Below, one piece after another: positions 34,836 to 45,428 of a DNA stretch of 64,000 bases (position 1 is its first letter; each line of letters starts with the position of its first letter). The stretch comes from Halichoerus grypus (taxonomy: Eukaryota > Chordata > Mammalia > Carnivora > Phocidae). The notes under the pieces are model-generated. The model did not search any database and was not told the DNA's origin. It saw nothing but the letters and a program-made list of their open reading frames with translations. The stretch is taken from contig NC_135722.1 in the NCBI RefSeq assembly GCF_964656455.1, positions 88,469,313-88,533,312 on the forward strand, given 5' to 3'. Both the position numbers and the translations under genes were made by a program.

Positions 34836-35342
34836 AAACTTTCTTTCAAGGGTGGGAGTTAAGGGGAAGAGGAAAGGCTAGGTGTGAAGGAGGAGATGAA
34901 AGTTCTAATTTAAAAAGAAAAAGTTTGAGTAAAGGAAATTATTTTGCTTAAATATATTTTATTTGATCTGGGTATGTGGGGACCGCATCATTAAATTAAG
35001 ATGCAGTTGAATTGCTCAAGTGAGTGTAATGAGCCACATATGGACGGCATTGTGCATTACTTGCCAGTGTCACTCATAAAGTACAATTCTGTACTGTATG
35101 TAGGATGCATGTTACCTTCTCCTTATTTGTATGTTTACCATATACTTGATATTTGAAATGTTATGTACTGGACAGGCCACTTATATTTCTAAAATGGATT
35201 AGATTTTAGGCAACTTTCTTTTTTGAATTAATAGTAATTAAAACAATTTTTATGCCTCCCCCCACGCACAAAAAAACAACAATAAGAGAGAAAGAAACAT
35301 CTATGCTGATAGGCAGGAATGTGAAATCTGTTTTTAATTCTG
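34836..35342. other. Unique sequence, no gene seen
   Basis: No supported exon or repeat. Confidence 0.5.
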
Positions 35343-35357
35343 CCAAATTTTAGAATT

Positions 35358-35552
35358 TTTTTTTTTAAAGATTTTATTTATTTATTTGAGAGAGAGAGAA
35401 TGAGAAACAGAGAGCATGAGAGGGAGGAGGGTCAGAGGGAGAAGCAGACTCCCTGCCGAGCAGGGAGCCCGATGCGGGACTCGATCCCCGGACCCCAGGA
35501 TCATGACCTGAGCCGAAGGCAGTTGCTTAACCAACTGAGCCACCCAGGCGCC
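35358..35552 (-). mobile_element. CAN SINE, full length, antisense
   Basis: Tail TTAAAGATTTTATTTATTTA, (GA)n, GAGAAGCAGACTCCCTGCCG, GAGCCCGATGCGGGACTCGA, GATCATGACCTGAGCCGAAG, and head GAGCCACCCAGGCGCC. The target-site duplication, CCAAATTTTAGAATT, lies at 35343-35357 and 35553-35567. It is one of the least mutated copies. Confidence 0.98.
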
Positions 35553-35649
35553 CCAAATTTTAGAATTAACTCCATTTTGTTGAATCCCTAATGTAGTTTT
35601 ATTGAAGAAGGAATATCGTTTAACTTAACACCCATTTCCTTATACTAGT

Positions 35650-35994
35650 TGTGATGGTTAGTCACATGTGTTAACTTGGCTAGACCAAATACCCAGCTTT
35701 TAATCAAACACTAATCTAGATGTTGCTGTGAAGAAATTTTGTAGATATGGTTAACGTCCACAATCAGTCAGCTCATAGTAAAGATTAAACTTGGTAATGT
35801 GGGTGGGCCTCATCCAATCAACTGAGAGCCTTAAGTACAAAAACTGAGGTTTCTCAGAGAAGGAATTCTGCCTCAAGTCCACAGCATCAAATTCTACCTG
35901 ATTTTCTAGGGCTGCCAGCCTGACCTATGAATTTCAGTCTTGCCGGCCTCCCCAGTTGTGTGATGAGCCAATTCTTTAAAGTAAGTAAATAAAT

Positions 35995-36037
<43 letters not shown>

Positions 36038-36073
36038 TTGGTTCTGTTTCTCTGGAGAACCCAGCCTAATACA
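35650..36073 (+). mobile_element. ERVL-like solo LTR with internal GT repeat
   Basis: The wording is that of a known mammalian LTR family: GTGATGGTTAGTCACATGTG, TTAACTTGGCTAGACCAAAT, CTAATCTAGATGTTGCTGTG, TGGGTGGGCCTCATCCAATC, CAGTTGTGTGATGAGCCAAT, and TCTGTTTCTCTGGAGAACCC, then CCTAATACA. TG and CA ends are present, and both flanks read TAGT (35646-35649 and 36074-36077), consistent with a short integration duplication. No internal viral region adjoins it. I cannot name the subfamily. Confidence 0.8.
35997..36036. repeat. (GT)n microsatellite
   Basis: About 40 bp of pure GT inside the LTR, at the position where related copies carry a short AT/CT-rich stretch after AATAAAT-like sequence. Length polymorphism is likely. 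Confidence 0.97.
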
Positions 36074-36324
36074 TAGTTTTCTTCTATCCACTACTGAAAT
36101 GCCTGCCTTTAAGGAGTAGATGTTGCTAATTTGACTGGTCACTTTCCAAAGCCAAGTTTAGGTCAAATTCACTATTGCCTTAAAATGGTACAGCCCTCTC
36201 TTCTTCTGCTTATATTTCTTTTGTGGCAAACTTTCATATATTTAAGAATTTCACATTCATCTGTCTTCCCATGGGCCAAATGATTGTAGTTACTCAAGAT
36301 GGCCTAATTCAAGAGTTTCATAGA

Positions 36325-36485
36325 TTCATTAAATGTCAGACATAGAAAAGATCTTAGAAATCATCTAGTCCAAATTTCCACTTAATAGATAAGGAAGATG
36401 AATAGTAAAATGCTTGCTAATGTTAAAAGTGGGCTAAGCAGTCATGTTTTCTCAAGCACTACTACACCATTCTACTCTACTATCC
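36325..36485 (-). mobile_element. Ancient SINE/LINE relic (MIR-like), antisense
   Basis: AAAGATCTTAGAAATCATCT followed by AGTCCAAATTTCC and GATAAGGAAGATGAATAG resembles a mammal-wide ancient repeat (ATCTAGTCCAA phrase). The family could not be fixed by eye. Confidence 0.4.
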
Positions 36486-36489
36486 TCTT

Positions 36490-38710
36490 CTTCATGCCAA
36501 TAGTCTCCTCCCTGCCCCAGCCCTTGAAAATTGTTGGATTCAGCTACTATAGGGTAAGTTGAACTAGCTCTTGGGATGAAGACGGATGATTGTGGATGGG
36601 GTGGGAAAAATCATTGAGAAAAGAAGTTTTTACATTTTGTTCTGGAACCCTCCCATGCACAAAGGCATCCAGGTCTCCCAAAGCTAAGGTGACCAGCCAC
36701 ATCCTCTGATTTTTGGAGGCCTTGAGGAACTCTGGTATAATCAAAACTAACATAATCCATTCACATATGGTTCAAATATGCAACTTCCCCTGTCCAAAGA
36801 AAACAAACCCAAAACATTCAAGAAACAAGAACTTTCCTTCCAACAAGGACCAGTAGAATTTGTTTCTCCTCAAATGTACTTTTATTTTCAAAATCAAGCC
36901 TGCAGAGATTAATGGACAGATTATGAGACTTGGTACAGAGAAAGTGAAACATGATATTTCAGAGTTGGTGCTGAATTGGGCCATTGGATTTCTTCTGGAA
37001 AGTATGATCCTTCATTGTGTATAGTTGTATTCTTTTTGCTGCCACTGGATACCTTTGTGTTAGGGGGGCACTTGATATTGGGGGGAGTGAATTTGGGTTA
37101 TGAAACAAATATATACTTGTTCTTAATGCCTAAAAACAGATTGAAATGCAGTATTACAGATCTTACAAAATTTTCCTACAAAGATAAAAAATATTTGTAG
37201 ATTCTTGAGTTTTAATCACACTAAGTTTCATGCCTAAGTCTTTTACTCCAAATTTTGCACACATAATTCTAAGAATAAATGCATAAAGTGTTCTATGTCT
37301 ATAAAAAGATTTCCAGACACAGCACCTCAGTGGATCTCCCTCTTACCTCTATGAAGCATGCTGGACAGCAACTGAGAAAACTAAGGCAGTAGAGTTTTGT
37401 CATTTCCCAATACCAAATAACTAGTAATCAGCAGACATGGGTCTTAATCTTTACACTATAGATTTTTGGCTACATAAGTATGAAAACAAAATATTAGGTT
37501 AAACAGAGCTTTTTCCTTTCTATTTATGGTTCAGGAAAGATTAGCTGTCCTGAATTTTAATTCTCAATGTCTAAAGAATTCAAGTAATGCTTTATTTTTA
37601 TATCCATAGAATGAATGTCTACCATAAATGTTGGGCTCTTGCCCCAGTATTATAAATAGAGACTACAAAATTCAAGTGCTTACATGATTTGTGCTAGCTT
37701 GCTGGCACTCACCCATGACTCACAGCTCCCAATCAGCAGTTCTAAATCTCCACAGTCCCTCCTCTCAGCTGGGGAGTTCCCAGGGTGAGTGGGCTTCAGA
37801 GCCAAATTGTTCCCTGAGTTAGTTTTGGGGGTGATTCATTGTTCCGATATGATGCTTGAGGATCAGCTAGTGTAGATGGAGTCTATTTGGCACCCAGGTC
37901 AATAGAAAACACAAAACTGATTAATTCCCTATCTCACCCACCTATATGAATGTAACAGAATCATCAAGCATTCAATTTACAATAGTTTGAATTGTATTTC
38001 TAATTTAGTCATTAGTCATTTACCTAGGACTTCTGAAGGACAGTGTTGGGAAGGCATGTCGGCTGCTTATCACTTTTGGCTTAAGTTGGCTGGAAGGTTA
38101 ATCTTTACACAAAGAGTATATACCTGGAAGTTGAAGTTAGCCTATCAGTCAGGAACCACCCGCCCCCTCAGCACTTATGCTATAACTGGTCCCAAAGAAG
38201 TTTATTTTATATACCTTACTATGATGAATGTCCATATTTTTGCTCACATTTGAGCTCTTACTTCTTCAACCTGTAAAAATAAACTTCCTTATACTAAGGA
38301 AAAAAATCACAGCAAAAAATGGTTCAAAGTCTTCTTAGAAATCAAGTAGCACTTATGAAACACTATTTGCTTGTATTACTGTAAGTGTCAATGAATCAGC
38401 GCCATATGGATTAAATTTCCTTGCAAATAAATAGAGCTCACTAATGAAGAGTTGAGTTTGCATTTTGCAAAAACTACAGCAACTTAGTAAGGATGTGTAG
38501 TCTCCCTTGAACCAGATGGATCCACACTGTTCCATAGTCGAAAGTAAATGGATCAGAAAGAAAAAAATGTTCCAATACATCTTGATGGGGCATTCTGAAA
38601 TCATTTTTTTTTCCATCTGACCAGTTATTGATTTTGGCTACAGTTAAAAATGAACAAAAGGTGTGATTTTAAAAATTGGTATCAACAAATACTATTTGGT
38701 TAATAAAAAA
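36490..38710. other. Unique sequence, no gene seen
   Basis: 2.2 kb without a recognised repeat. Frames of 68-88 codons (36547-36753, 36976-37200, 37987-38253, 38353-38616) show no motif, lie on both strands, and have no splice context that convinces me. Confidence 0.5.
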
Positions 38711-38715
38711 TTACT

Positions 38716-39832
38716 GCCAAGGGATACATGAAAAAGGTGCTCAAAATTACTAATTATTGGGGAGGGGCACCTGGGTGGCTCAGTCAGTTAAGTGTCTGAC
38801 TCTTGATCTCAGCTCAGGTCTTGATCTCAGGGTCGTGAGTTCAAGCCCTGCATTGGACTCCATGCTGGGCATGGAGCCTGTTTTTAAAAACATTACTAAT
38901 TATCGGGGAAATGTAAATCAAAACCAAAATGAGATATCACCTCATACCTGTTAGAATGGCTCATCAGCAACAAAAAGAGATAAAAAATGCTGCCGAGGAT
39001 GTGGAGAAAAGAGAACCCTTGTGCACTGTTAATGGCATGTAAATTGATACAGCCACTATGGAAAAGAGTATGGAGGTTCCTCAAAAAATCAAAATAGAGC
39101 TATCATGTGTCCAGCAATTCCACTTCTGGGAATATATCTGAAGGAAACAAAAACACTATGTAGAAGAGATATATGCACCCCATGTTCATAGCAACATTAT
39201 TTACAATAGCCAAGACAGAGATACAACCTAAGTGTCCATCAATGGATAAATTGTTACAGAAATTGTGATATATATATAATGGAATATTATTCAGCCATAA
39301 AAAAGAAAGAATCTTTCCATTTGTGACAACATGGACAGAACTTGAGGGCATTATGCTAAGTGAAATAAGTCAGACAGAGCAAAACAAATACTGTATGATC
39401 TCACTTTCATGTGGAATCTAAAAAAACAACAAAAATAAACTTACAGAAAAAGAGATCAGATTTGTGGTTACCAGAGGCGGCAGGTGGAGGAAGGGGGAAC
39501 TGGAGGAAGGTGGTCAAAAGGTACAAACTTCCAGTTCTAAGGTAAATAAGCACTTGGGATGTCATGTACAATGTGATGACTATAGTTAACATTGCTCTAT
39601 GGTGCATTTGAAAGTCGTTAAGAGAATAGAACCTAAAAGTTCTCATCCTAAGGAAAAAAAATATTTCTCTTTTTCTTTTTTTTGTACCTATATGAGACGA
39701 TGGGTGTTAACTACAATTACTATGGGAGTCATTTCACAATATATGTAAGTTAAATCATTATGCTGTGCACTTTAAACTGTATACAGTGCTGTATGTTAAT
39801 TATATCTCAATAAAATTGGGAAAAATAGTAAA
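38716..39832 (+). mobile_element. L1 (L1MA-like) ORF2 C-terminal part and 3' UTR
   Basis: The sense text runs from the ORF2 3' part through the 3' UTR. It has AAATGTAAATCAAAACC, GAGATATCACCTCATACC, GCCGAGGATGTGGAGAAAAG, CCACTTCTGGGAATATATC, CAATAGCCAAGACAGAGATA, GGAATATTATTCAGCCATAA, CTGTATGATCTCACTTTCATG, GGTTACCAGAGGCGG, CTATAGTTAACATTGCTC, and a tail CTGTATGTTAATTATATCTC with AATAAAATTGGG. It is 5'-truncated, frame-broken, and split by a SINE at 38763-38891. No target-site duplication was resolved. Confidence 0.95.
38763..38891 (+). mobile_element. CAN SINE, short older subtype, inside L1
   Basis: Head GCACCTGGGTGGCTCAGTCAG followed by TCTTGATCTCAGCTCAGGTC, GGTCGTGAGTTCAAGCCC, and a short TTTTTAAAAAC tail, without the TC-rich segment. 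The flanking repeat ATTACTAATTAT(T/C)GGGG lies at 38746-38762 and 38892-38908 with one difference. The 65-codon frame here mixes SINE and L1 sequence. Confidence 0.95.
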
Positions 39833-40086
39833 GCAAAACATGATATTAAACATGTTCTATTTTTAATGAATAATATTTGTAAAATAATACACTGAAAAAC
39901 CTAATGATGCAATTAAGATTCTTTTTTGAGAGAGAGAGAGATTGAGAGAGAGCCAGGGGAGAAGGGGACAGAGGGAGAGGGAGACAGTCTTAAGCAGGCT
40001 CCATGCCTAGAGTGGAACCCCATGCAGGGCTTGATCTCAGGACCCAGAGATCATGACCTGAGCTGAAATCAAGAGTCAGACACTTA

Positions 40087-40294
40087 TGGGACACCTGGAT
40101 GGCTCAGTCATTTAGGCATCTGCCTTTGGCTCAGGTCATAATCCCAGGGTCCTGGGATCAAGTCCTGCTTAGGGCTCCTTGCTCAGTGGGGAGCCTGCTT
40201 CCCCCTCTGCCTGCTGCTCCCCCTGCTTGTGATTTCTCTCTCTCTCTCTGATAAATAAATAAATAAATAAATAAATAAACAAACTTAAAAAAAA
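40087..40294 (+). mobile_element. CAN SINE nested inside the preceding SINE
   Basis: Sense copy: ACACCTGGATGGCTCAGTC, GGCTCAGGTCATAATCCC, a TCCTGGGATCAAGTCC phrase, CTGCTCCCCCTGCTTGTG, and an expanded (AAAT)n tail. Its own duplication, AAGAGTCAGA(C/T)ACTTA, lies at 40071-40086 and 40295-40310 and is derived from the outer SINE, proving order of insertion. Confidence 0.97.
40255..40281. repeat. (AAAT)n tail expansion
   Basis: About seven AAAT units in the tail of the inner SINE, ending AAACAAACTTAAAA. This is a microsatellite born from a SINE tail. Confidence 0.9.
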
Positions 40295-40351
40295 AAGAGT
40301 CAGATACTTAACCAACTAAGCTACCCAGGTGCCCCACAATTAAGATTCTTC

Positions 40352-41330
40352 TCACCATTTGTCAGCATAGGCACCACACTTTATTTAGCTGAAACTTTAC
40401 TTATTTGAATGCATATATAATTCCTATAAAAACTTTCAACCATAATTTATGTGGTTAATCTTTTTTAAAAGTTCATTTCTCAATGAAAAGAATTACCAAT
40501 AAAAAAAACAACTAGGGGTAAACATTTAAGAAGCAGAGACAAAAAGTCATTGACAAAGGGAAGTAAGAATTGAAAATGTCTTCTTCTGAGTCCTCAGCCA
40601 ACCTTTTTTGCCTTCCATCTTCATACTAATGATGCTTTTAACAATGACATGTGATATGAGTAATGACATATATGATTGAAATAGTACTAGTATGCGTGCT
40701 AATGCAACCTTAATGAAATATGAAAAAGTTACATTACATCTATACTTAGAAATGGATTCTTTAATGATTCAAAAGAGGGATTCATTCAGCTAAAATATAT
40801 GCAAAAATAAGATTCTAAACTGGAGGAATTATGATCTGAAAATGATTAATAAGATCATCATGTCTTTTTCCAGCTATGTCACCAGTAATATACAAGTGAC
40901 TGTAGGCTATAATGAATAATTTGACTTGTTCTGGATAATGCTGGACAAAACTCTTGAGAGGAACTGGATAAAACAAATGTTTTTATTTTTGTAATGCATT
41001 TTGACCCACAGCCAAGACTTACAGGATTTTGCTTGGAATTACATTCTGTTATTTGCAAGCAAAGAGTTCCCTTGGCTGTTAGATTGGCAGAGCTAGTAAA
41101 ATACTGCTCATCTGAGGCTATTTAATCTTAGCACTCTGAAAAGATCCAATCTATTACTACTGCTAAATTTAACCTCATGTGAGCCACACCATTAGGGCAT
41201 GAGGTTCACCATTCTTCCCAGTATAGGAAGTGAAAGTTCCTTCTGCTGATGAGTGGTTAATACACTCAAACAAGATCAACATGATGAAGTCTGTTCTGAT
41301 GAAGACGAGTTCTTCAGGGTTTTGTTAACA
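40352..41330. other. Unique AT-rich sequence, no gene seen
   Basis: No supported exon or repeat; no frame of 60 codons or more of interest. Confidence 0.55.
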
Positions 41331-41550
41331 GTTGCTTCTTTAGTGCTTACTATGTATTCAAGCTTATAGTGAGGTCCTGGGGAGATTTCTGTTTCTAGAG
41401 AACTCAGAGTCTAGTAGTGGGGAAAAATGCATTAAAAATCATGGTAAAATGTGAATCTTATATTGGAAGTAGACACAGGGTGCTATGGTAGTTCAGAATT
41501 TGGAATGTCTGATGATCTGAAGCTGGAGTTGGGGTAAGGGTGGAGTTGTG

Positions 41551-41905
41551 GTACTTATTTGCTGCTATATAACACATCACCAGAACTAAGTGGCTTAAAA
41601 CAATTGGCATTTATTTGCCCATGATTTTGTTCTGGGGTCTGGACTTAGGCACCAGTTCTTATGTTTTATCTCCTGGTAGTTTGACTAGGGTCAGATAGTC
41701 CAAGAAAGCCTTATTCACATACCTGGCTATTAGGTGGGATTCCTACCTGGGTATTTTATTTCTCCTCAATGTGGACTTTCCAGCAGATTAGCTTAGGTGT
41801 TTAAAATAGTGGCAGCAACTTTCTAAGGGAATGAGAACAAAAACTGCAAGACCTCTTAAGCTAAATCTCGGCAGTCATATAATATCATAACTACTGCATT
41901 TTAGA
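41551..41905. mobile_element. Ancient interspersed repeat, family not assigned
   Basis: Begins GTACTTATTTGCTGCTATAT with AACTAAGTGGCTTAAAACAA and GGCATTTATTTGCCCATG, followed by TTCTGGGGTCTGGACTTAGG. The wording (AGTGGCTTAAAACAA then a TTTATT phrase) is that of a mammal-wide LTR-like or DNA-element repeat, but I cannot name it. Confidence 0.5.
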
Positions 41906-42090
41906 GAAAGTAAGTAACTGGGCTATTCCAGAATCAGGAATAAGGGGAATAGTCTCTACCTCATGATAGGAGGAGCTGAAAAGCAGTTGTAGCCATTTTA
42001 AAGTACCACAGGGATTAGTTAGGGGAGATGTCAAAGGAAGTACTTTTGAGCTGTGTCTTAAAAGATTTATATGAATTTTCTATGCAGAAA

Positions 42091-42116
42091 TGTGTGTGTG
42101 TGTGTGTGTGTGTGTG
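42091..42116. repeat. (TG)n microsatellite
   Basis: Pure TG run of 26 bp, followed by CATGTGTG. Confidence 0.96.
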
Positions 42117-42564
42117 CATGTGTGTTGGGGCAGAGGTATTCCAGAAAGGCCAAGAGAGAATTCCAAACTCAGTGATTAACATAAATAAAGGGTGGTGTAA
42201 TATCTGTGAAACTACATGTAGACGAATATGGATGAATACAGAATGTATCACAGCTATCAGAGATAGGGAGTCAACAGAGGGGGAATAACAATGAAGGGAG
42301 TAATAAAAATGAGTCTGGAACAATAAGTTAGCAAAGACTGTTAAGGAACTTAAGTGAAAGGAGCTTATGTGGAATTTATCATCTAGGTATTGGGTAACCA
42401 GGAATTGGTTTTTCATCAATTTCAGGTCTATTTGGGTCTGAGGAAGTCACTGAATAAGTATTTGTTAAATAAATAAAATCAGGATAGTGATGTGATCAGA
42501 TTTTCCATTCTTAAAAAAAGGGGGGGTAAGATTCAGAATATTTCCTCCAAATGTCCTCAATAGA

Positions 42565-42840
42565 GTTATGTTTCCAGAAGGGTTTAGAGTAGAGTATCAG
42601 TGTAACAAGGGGGGGTAGGGGCTGGGGAAAGATTTTGAAAAGCATCCTTGGCTTTGCTCAGTGGGTATATTTCTTTGGAGCAGGTTTAGAGGTCTATTGA
42701 GATTATAGGTGGGGGTACTATGGTACTCCCAAACAACTCTTTGGCACACCACGGAGGAACCCTCTTCTCCCAGGTGCTTCACCCCTGCAGTCATCTAGGT
42801 CAGGAGTCGAAAATTAATGTTGATGTTGATTATTGAATAA
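42565..42840. other. Unique sequence, no gene seen
   Basis: No supported exon or repeat; possible continuation of L2. Confidence 0.45.
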
Positions 42841-42844
42841 AAAT

Positions 42845-43020
42845 AATATTTTTACAGTTTTTAATAAACTTTTTATCTTATAATCATTATAGATTAACAG
42901 AAGGTTGCAAAAAAGAGTATATAGGGTCCACAGCATCATTCACCCAGCTTCCCCAATGACTGACATCTTACTATCATTGTGGTATAATATGGAAGTGAGG
43001 AAATTGATATTTATATATAA
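42845..43020 (-). mobile_element. Old L1 3' UTR fragment, antisense
   Basis: TAGATTAACAGAAGGTTGC, GAGTATATAGGGTCCACAGC, ATTCACCCAGCTTCCCC and GACATCTTACTATCATTG follow a reverse-complement L1M/L1ME 3' UTR. Confidence 0.7.
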
Positions 43021-43024
43021 TGTA

Positions 43025-43966
43025 TTTGGGACATAAATAGTTACCAATGTTTTGAGGGCACTTTTCCTTTAATTAAAAATGATTGAAAATAGAGTGATTA
43101 AGGATGGAAGAGACCGTGGAAGAGACCATTAAGAATGGTAGAGTTGGCAGTGACAAAGACAGTGATTAAAGTTTGTAGTAATTAAGGATGATACAGGCAA
43201 AGGTCTAATTTAGCATCATCTGGAAACAAACTGATGCTGGATATTCACATTCATTTGATATGGACTTTGACTATTATGTACAATATTTGGTTGTGAATTA
43301 ACCATCAAAAGGACTCACCTTTCATTATTCAAGCTGCTGCCTCTCTTGGCTTTCCATTAATTTATGGGTTCATTGATTATTAATATAAGAATATTTACTA
43401 AGAATGAAGACAGAAAAGATACTCCCTTTCCCCTGAAAGACTTGATGGGTGACTGAGGGTTGGTGATTTCCATCGTATGATAGAATAGTTTAAGAATTAG
43501 AATTTTATAGAGGAAGAAAGAAACCCTTAAACAGTCTAGTACCATTTCTTCATTTTATGGTCTACAGGGATAATGTGACTATGTTGGTTACCTTGTACAT
43601 ATGTAAGATTGTCTTTCCAAAACTACATATGTCAGTTATGATCTGATTTATATACTCACTCAGGATATACTATAACTATATTTTATTTATTTCTAATCAA
43701 TTCAAGAAGCCACTAGGGGATTTCCATTTGAAAGATGGAGTTGGTTTTGTCTGTGGGACAAGGGTAAATGAAACACTTAGTGTGATCAGTCCTGTGGCTG
43801 GATATCTTTATTGACTGAAGAGAACTAAGGATAAAGAACTCACACACACTACCATGGTTATGATAAAAATTCTTGCTCATTTGGAAATGGTGCTGGCTCA
43901 CTACTAAAGAATCTTCCTGGAAATAGCTGATGCAGAAAAAACTTGTATCACCCAGAGATAAGTAAT
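43025..43966. other. Unique sequence, no gene seen
   Basis: No supported exon or repeat. Confidence 0.5.
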
Positions 43967-43985
43967 TAAGAAAAACTAATATTCT

Positions 43986-44178
43986 AGGGATGCCTGGGTG
44001 GCTCAGTCAGTCAAGCGTCTGCCTTCAGCTCAGGTCATGATCCCAGGGTCCTGGTATCAAGTCCCCAATGGGCTCCTTGCTCAGTGGGGAGTCTGCTTCT
44101 CCCTCTCCCTCTGCCTGCCACTTCCCCTCCTTGTGCTCTCTCTCTTTCTGACAAATAAATAAATAAAATCTTAAAAAA
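43986..44178 (+). mobile_element. CAN SINE, full length
   Basis: Head GGGATGCCTGGGTGGCTCAG, CTTCAGCTCAGGTCATGATC, TCCTGGTATCAAGTCC, CTGCCTGCCACTTCCCCTCC, and tail CAAATAAATAAATAAAATCTT. A perfect 18-bp target-site duplication, AAGAAAAACTAATATTCT, lies at 43968-43985 and 44179-44196. Confidence 0.98.
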
Positions 44179-44199
44179 AAGAAAAACTAATATTCTTTC

Positions 44200-44700
44200 T
44201 ATAAAATTACACTATAAAAATAAAGGGGAATTGGGGAACCTGAGCAAATTTGTAACATTCAACAGAAATATTTGCTATGAATTAAAAAATAAAAATAATG
44301 AAGCATGATTCAAACAAAAACAAAAACACAAAGATACAAGACCTCAGGGAAGAAATGGCAATACACTAGAAGGAAATGAAATATGAGTATCAAAACTCGG
44401 GAAAAATGAAAAGGATTTAAAAAGAATCACAGAATTGGGGGGGAATGAAGCAACTCAAAGTAGAAAAGTCCCTTTTAAGGGAACAGAAGACAAGAATGGT
44501 AGATGTAAACAAAGTAAAATGAAGATAAGGTACTGTTAAAATGATTGATTTAAAACATGACACTTATAGAGACAAGAAAAAGAAATTTAACACATGCATA
44601 ATTGGGAGTCTTCAAAAAAGAAATTAAAAATGAATTCTAAAATATCTTTAGAAATAGAAGATTTAAGAAACACAATTTCCCCCCAGGATTGTCAATATTG
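44200..44700. other. A-rich sequence, possibly old LINE
   Basis: Very A-rich on the + strand, which fits a decayed sense L1, but no diagnostic phrase was found before about 44700. Confidence 0.4.
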
Positions 44701-44982
44701 AGATATATATCATTAAACTTGACTTGAAGGAAAAATAATTTTTGGACCACTAAATAAAAAGATTATCCAAATAGGAAAAAATAAATTTGGACTATTACCT
44801 CATTCATTACATCAAAATAAATTCCAACTAAACAGCTGGATTAAATATTTAAATATAAGATACTAAAAGAACTAGAAAACCGATGGAAAATATGTATTAT
44901 AATCTTATCGATGCAAAAGCTTTATTAGTATTAAAAATAAATATTGGTACATTTAAATACATTTAAAAAATCACTGCATGAT

Positions 44983-45174
44983 GGGGCGCCTGGGTGGCTC
45001 CATCGTTAAGCGTCTGCCTTCGGCTCAGGTCATGATCCCAGCGTCCTGGGATCGAGCCCCACATCTGGTTCCCTGCTCCACGGGAAGCCTGCTTCTCCCT
45101 CTCCCACTCCCCCTGCTTGTGTTCCCTCTCTCACTCTGTCTCTCTGTGTCAAATAAATAAATAAAAAATTAAAA
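44983..45174 (+). mobile_element. CAN SINE, full length, best preserved copy
   Basis: Starts GGGGCGCCTGGGTGGCTC, with A-box region TGGCTCCATCG (44995-45005), GTCATGATCCCAGCGTCC, B-box region GGATCGAGCCC (45049-45059), CTCTCCCACTCCCCCTGCTT, and tail GTCAAATAAATAAATAAAAA. A perfect target-site duplication, AAAAAATCACTGCATGAT, lies at 44965-44982 and 45175-45192. This is the closest copy here to the arctoid consensus as I know it, so it is probably the youngest. A 60-codon frame across it is the SINE itself. Confidence 0.98.
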
Positions 45175-45200
45175 AAAAAATCACTGCATGATAAAAACCA

Positions 45201-45231
45201 CCACCACCAAAAAAAAAAAAAAAAAAAAAAA
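45201..45231. repeat. (ACC)n plus A23 homopolymer
   Basis: ACCACCACC followed by 23 A, just downstream of the SINE's second target copy. The A-run is not part of that SINE. Its length may be unreliable in an assembly. Confidence 0.9.
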
Positions 45232-45428
45232 GTTGCAGTTCAATTGAAAAATTAGGAAAAAAATATTTTGACCTCCTAACACAGATGAAAACTTCAATAA
45301 TCAATAAGCAACCCAATAGGAAAATGGAAAGTGACCTGAATAAAGTCATAGAAAAAAATACAAATCAATTTTAAACCTAACAAAAAGTGTTAAATTTTAC
45401 TTTGCAACAACAAAAAAAATCAAACAAA

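Larger units (their letters stand above)
39924..40336 (-). mobile_element. CAN SINE, antisense, split by a second SINE
   Basis: The antisense copy runs from a short T-tract and GAGAGAGAGAGAGATTGAGA through CAGGGCTTGATCTCAGGACC and GATCATGACCTGAGCTGAAA, then resumes after the inserted SINE with CCAACTAAGCTACCCAGGTG. A perfect 14-bp target-site duplication, CAATTAAGATTCTT, lies at 39910-39923 and 40337-40350 and encloses the whole nest. Confidence 0.96.
41336..42560 (-). mobile_element. L2 LINE relic, antisense, interrupted
   Basis: Segments in antisense L2 order: GTGCTTACTATGTATTCAAG, AACTCAGAGTCTAGTAGTGG, GTACTTTTGAGCTGTGTC, TATTCCAGAAAGGCC, AAGTCACTGAATAAG, and GATAGTGATGTGATCAGATT. The run is broken by another repeat at about 41551-41905 and by the TG tract at 42091. 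A 134-codon minus-strand frame (42015-42419) lies wholly inside and is not a gene. Confidence 0.65.

Noticed and set aside
38716..39832. Possible intact L1 reverse transcriptase
   Set aside because: Only the ORF2 C-terminal part and 3' UTR are present, with stops and a SINE inside; no functional enzyme is possible.
44983..45174. tRNA-like A and B boxes suggesting tRNA genes here and at other SINE heads
   Set aside because: They are the tRNA-derived heads of CAN SINEs. There is no acceptor-stem pairing and each is followed by a SINE body and tail.
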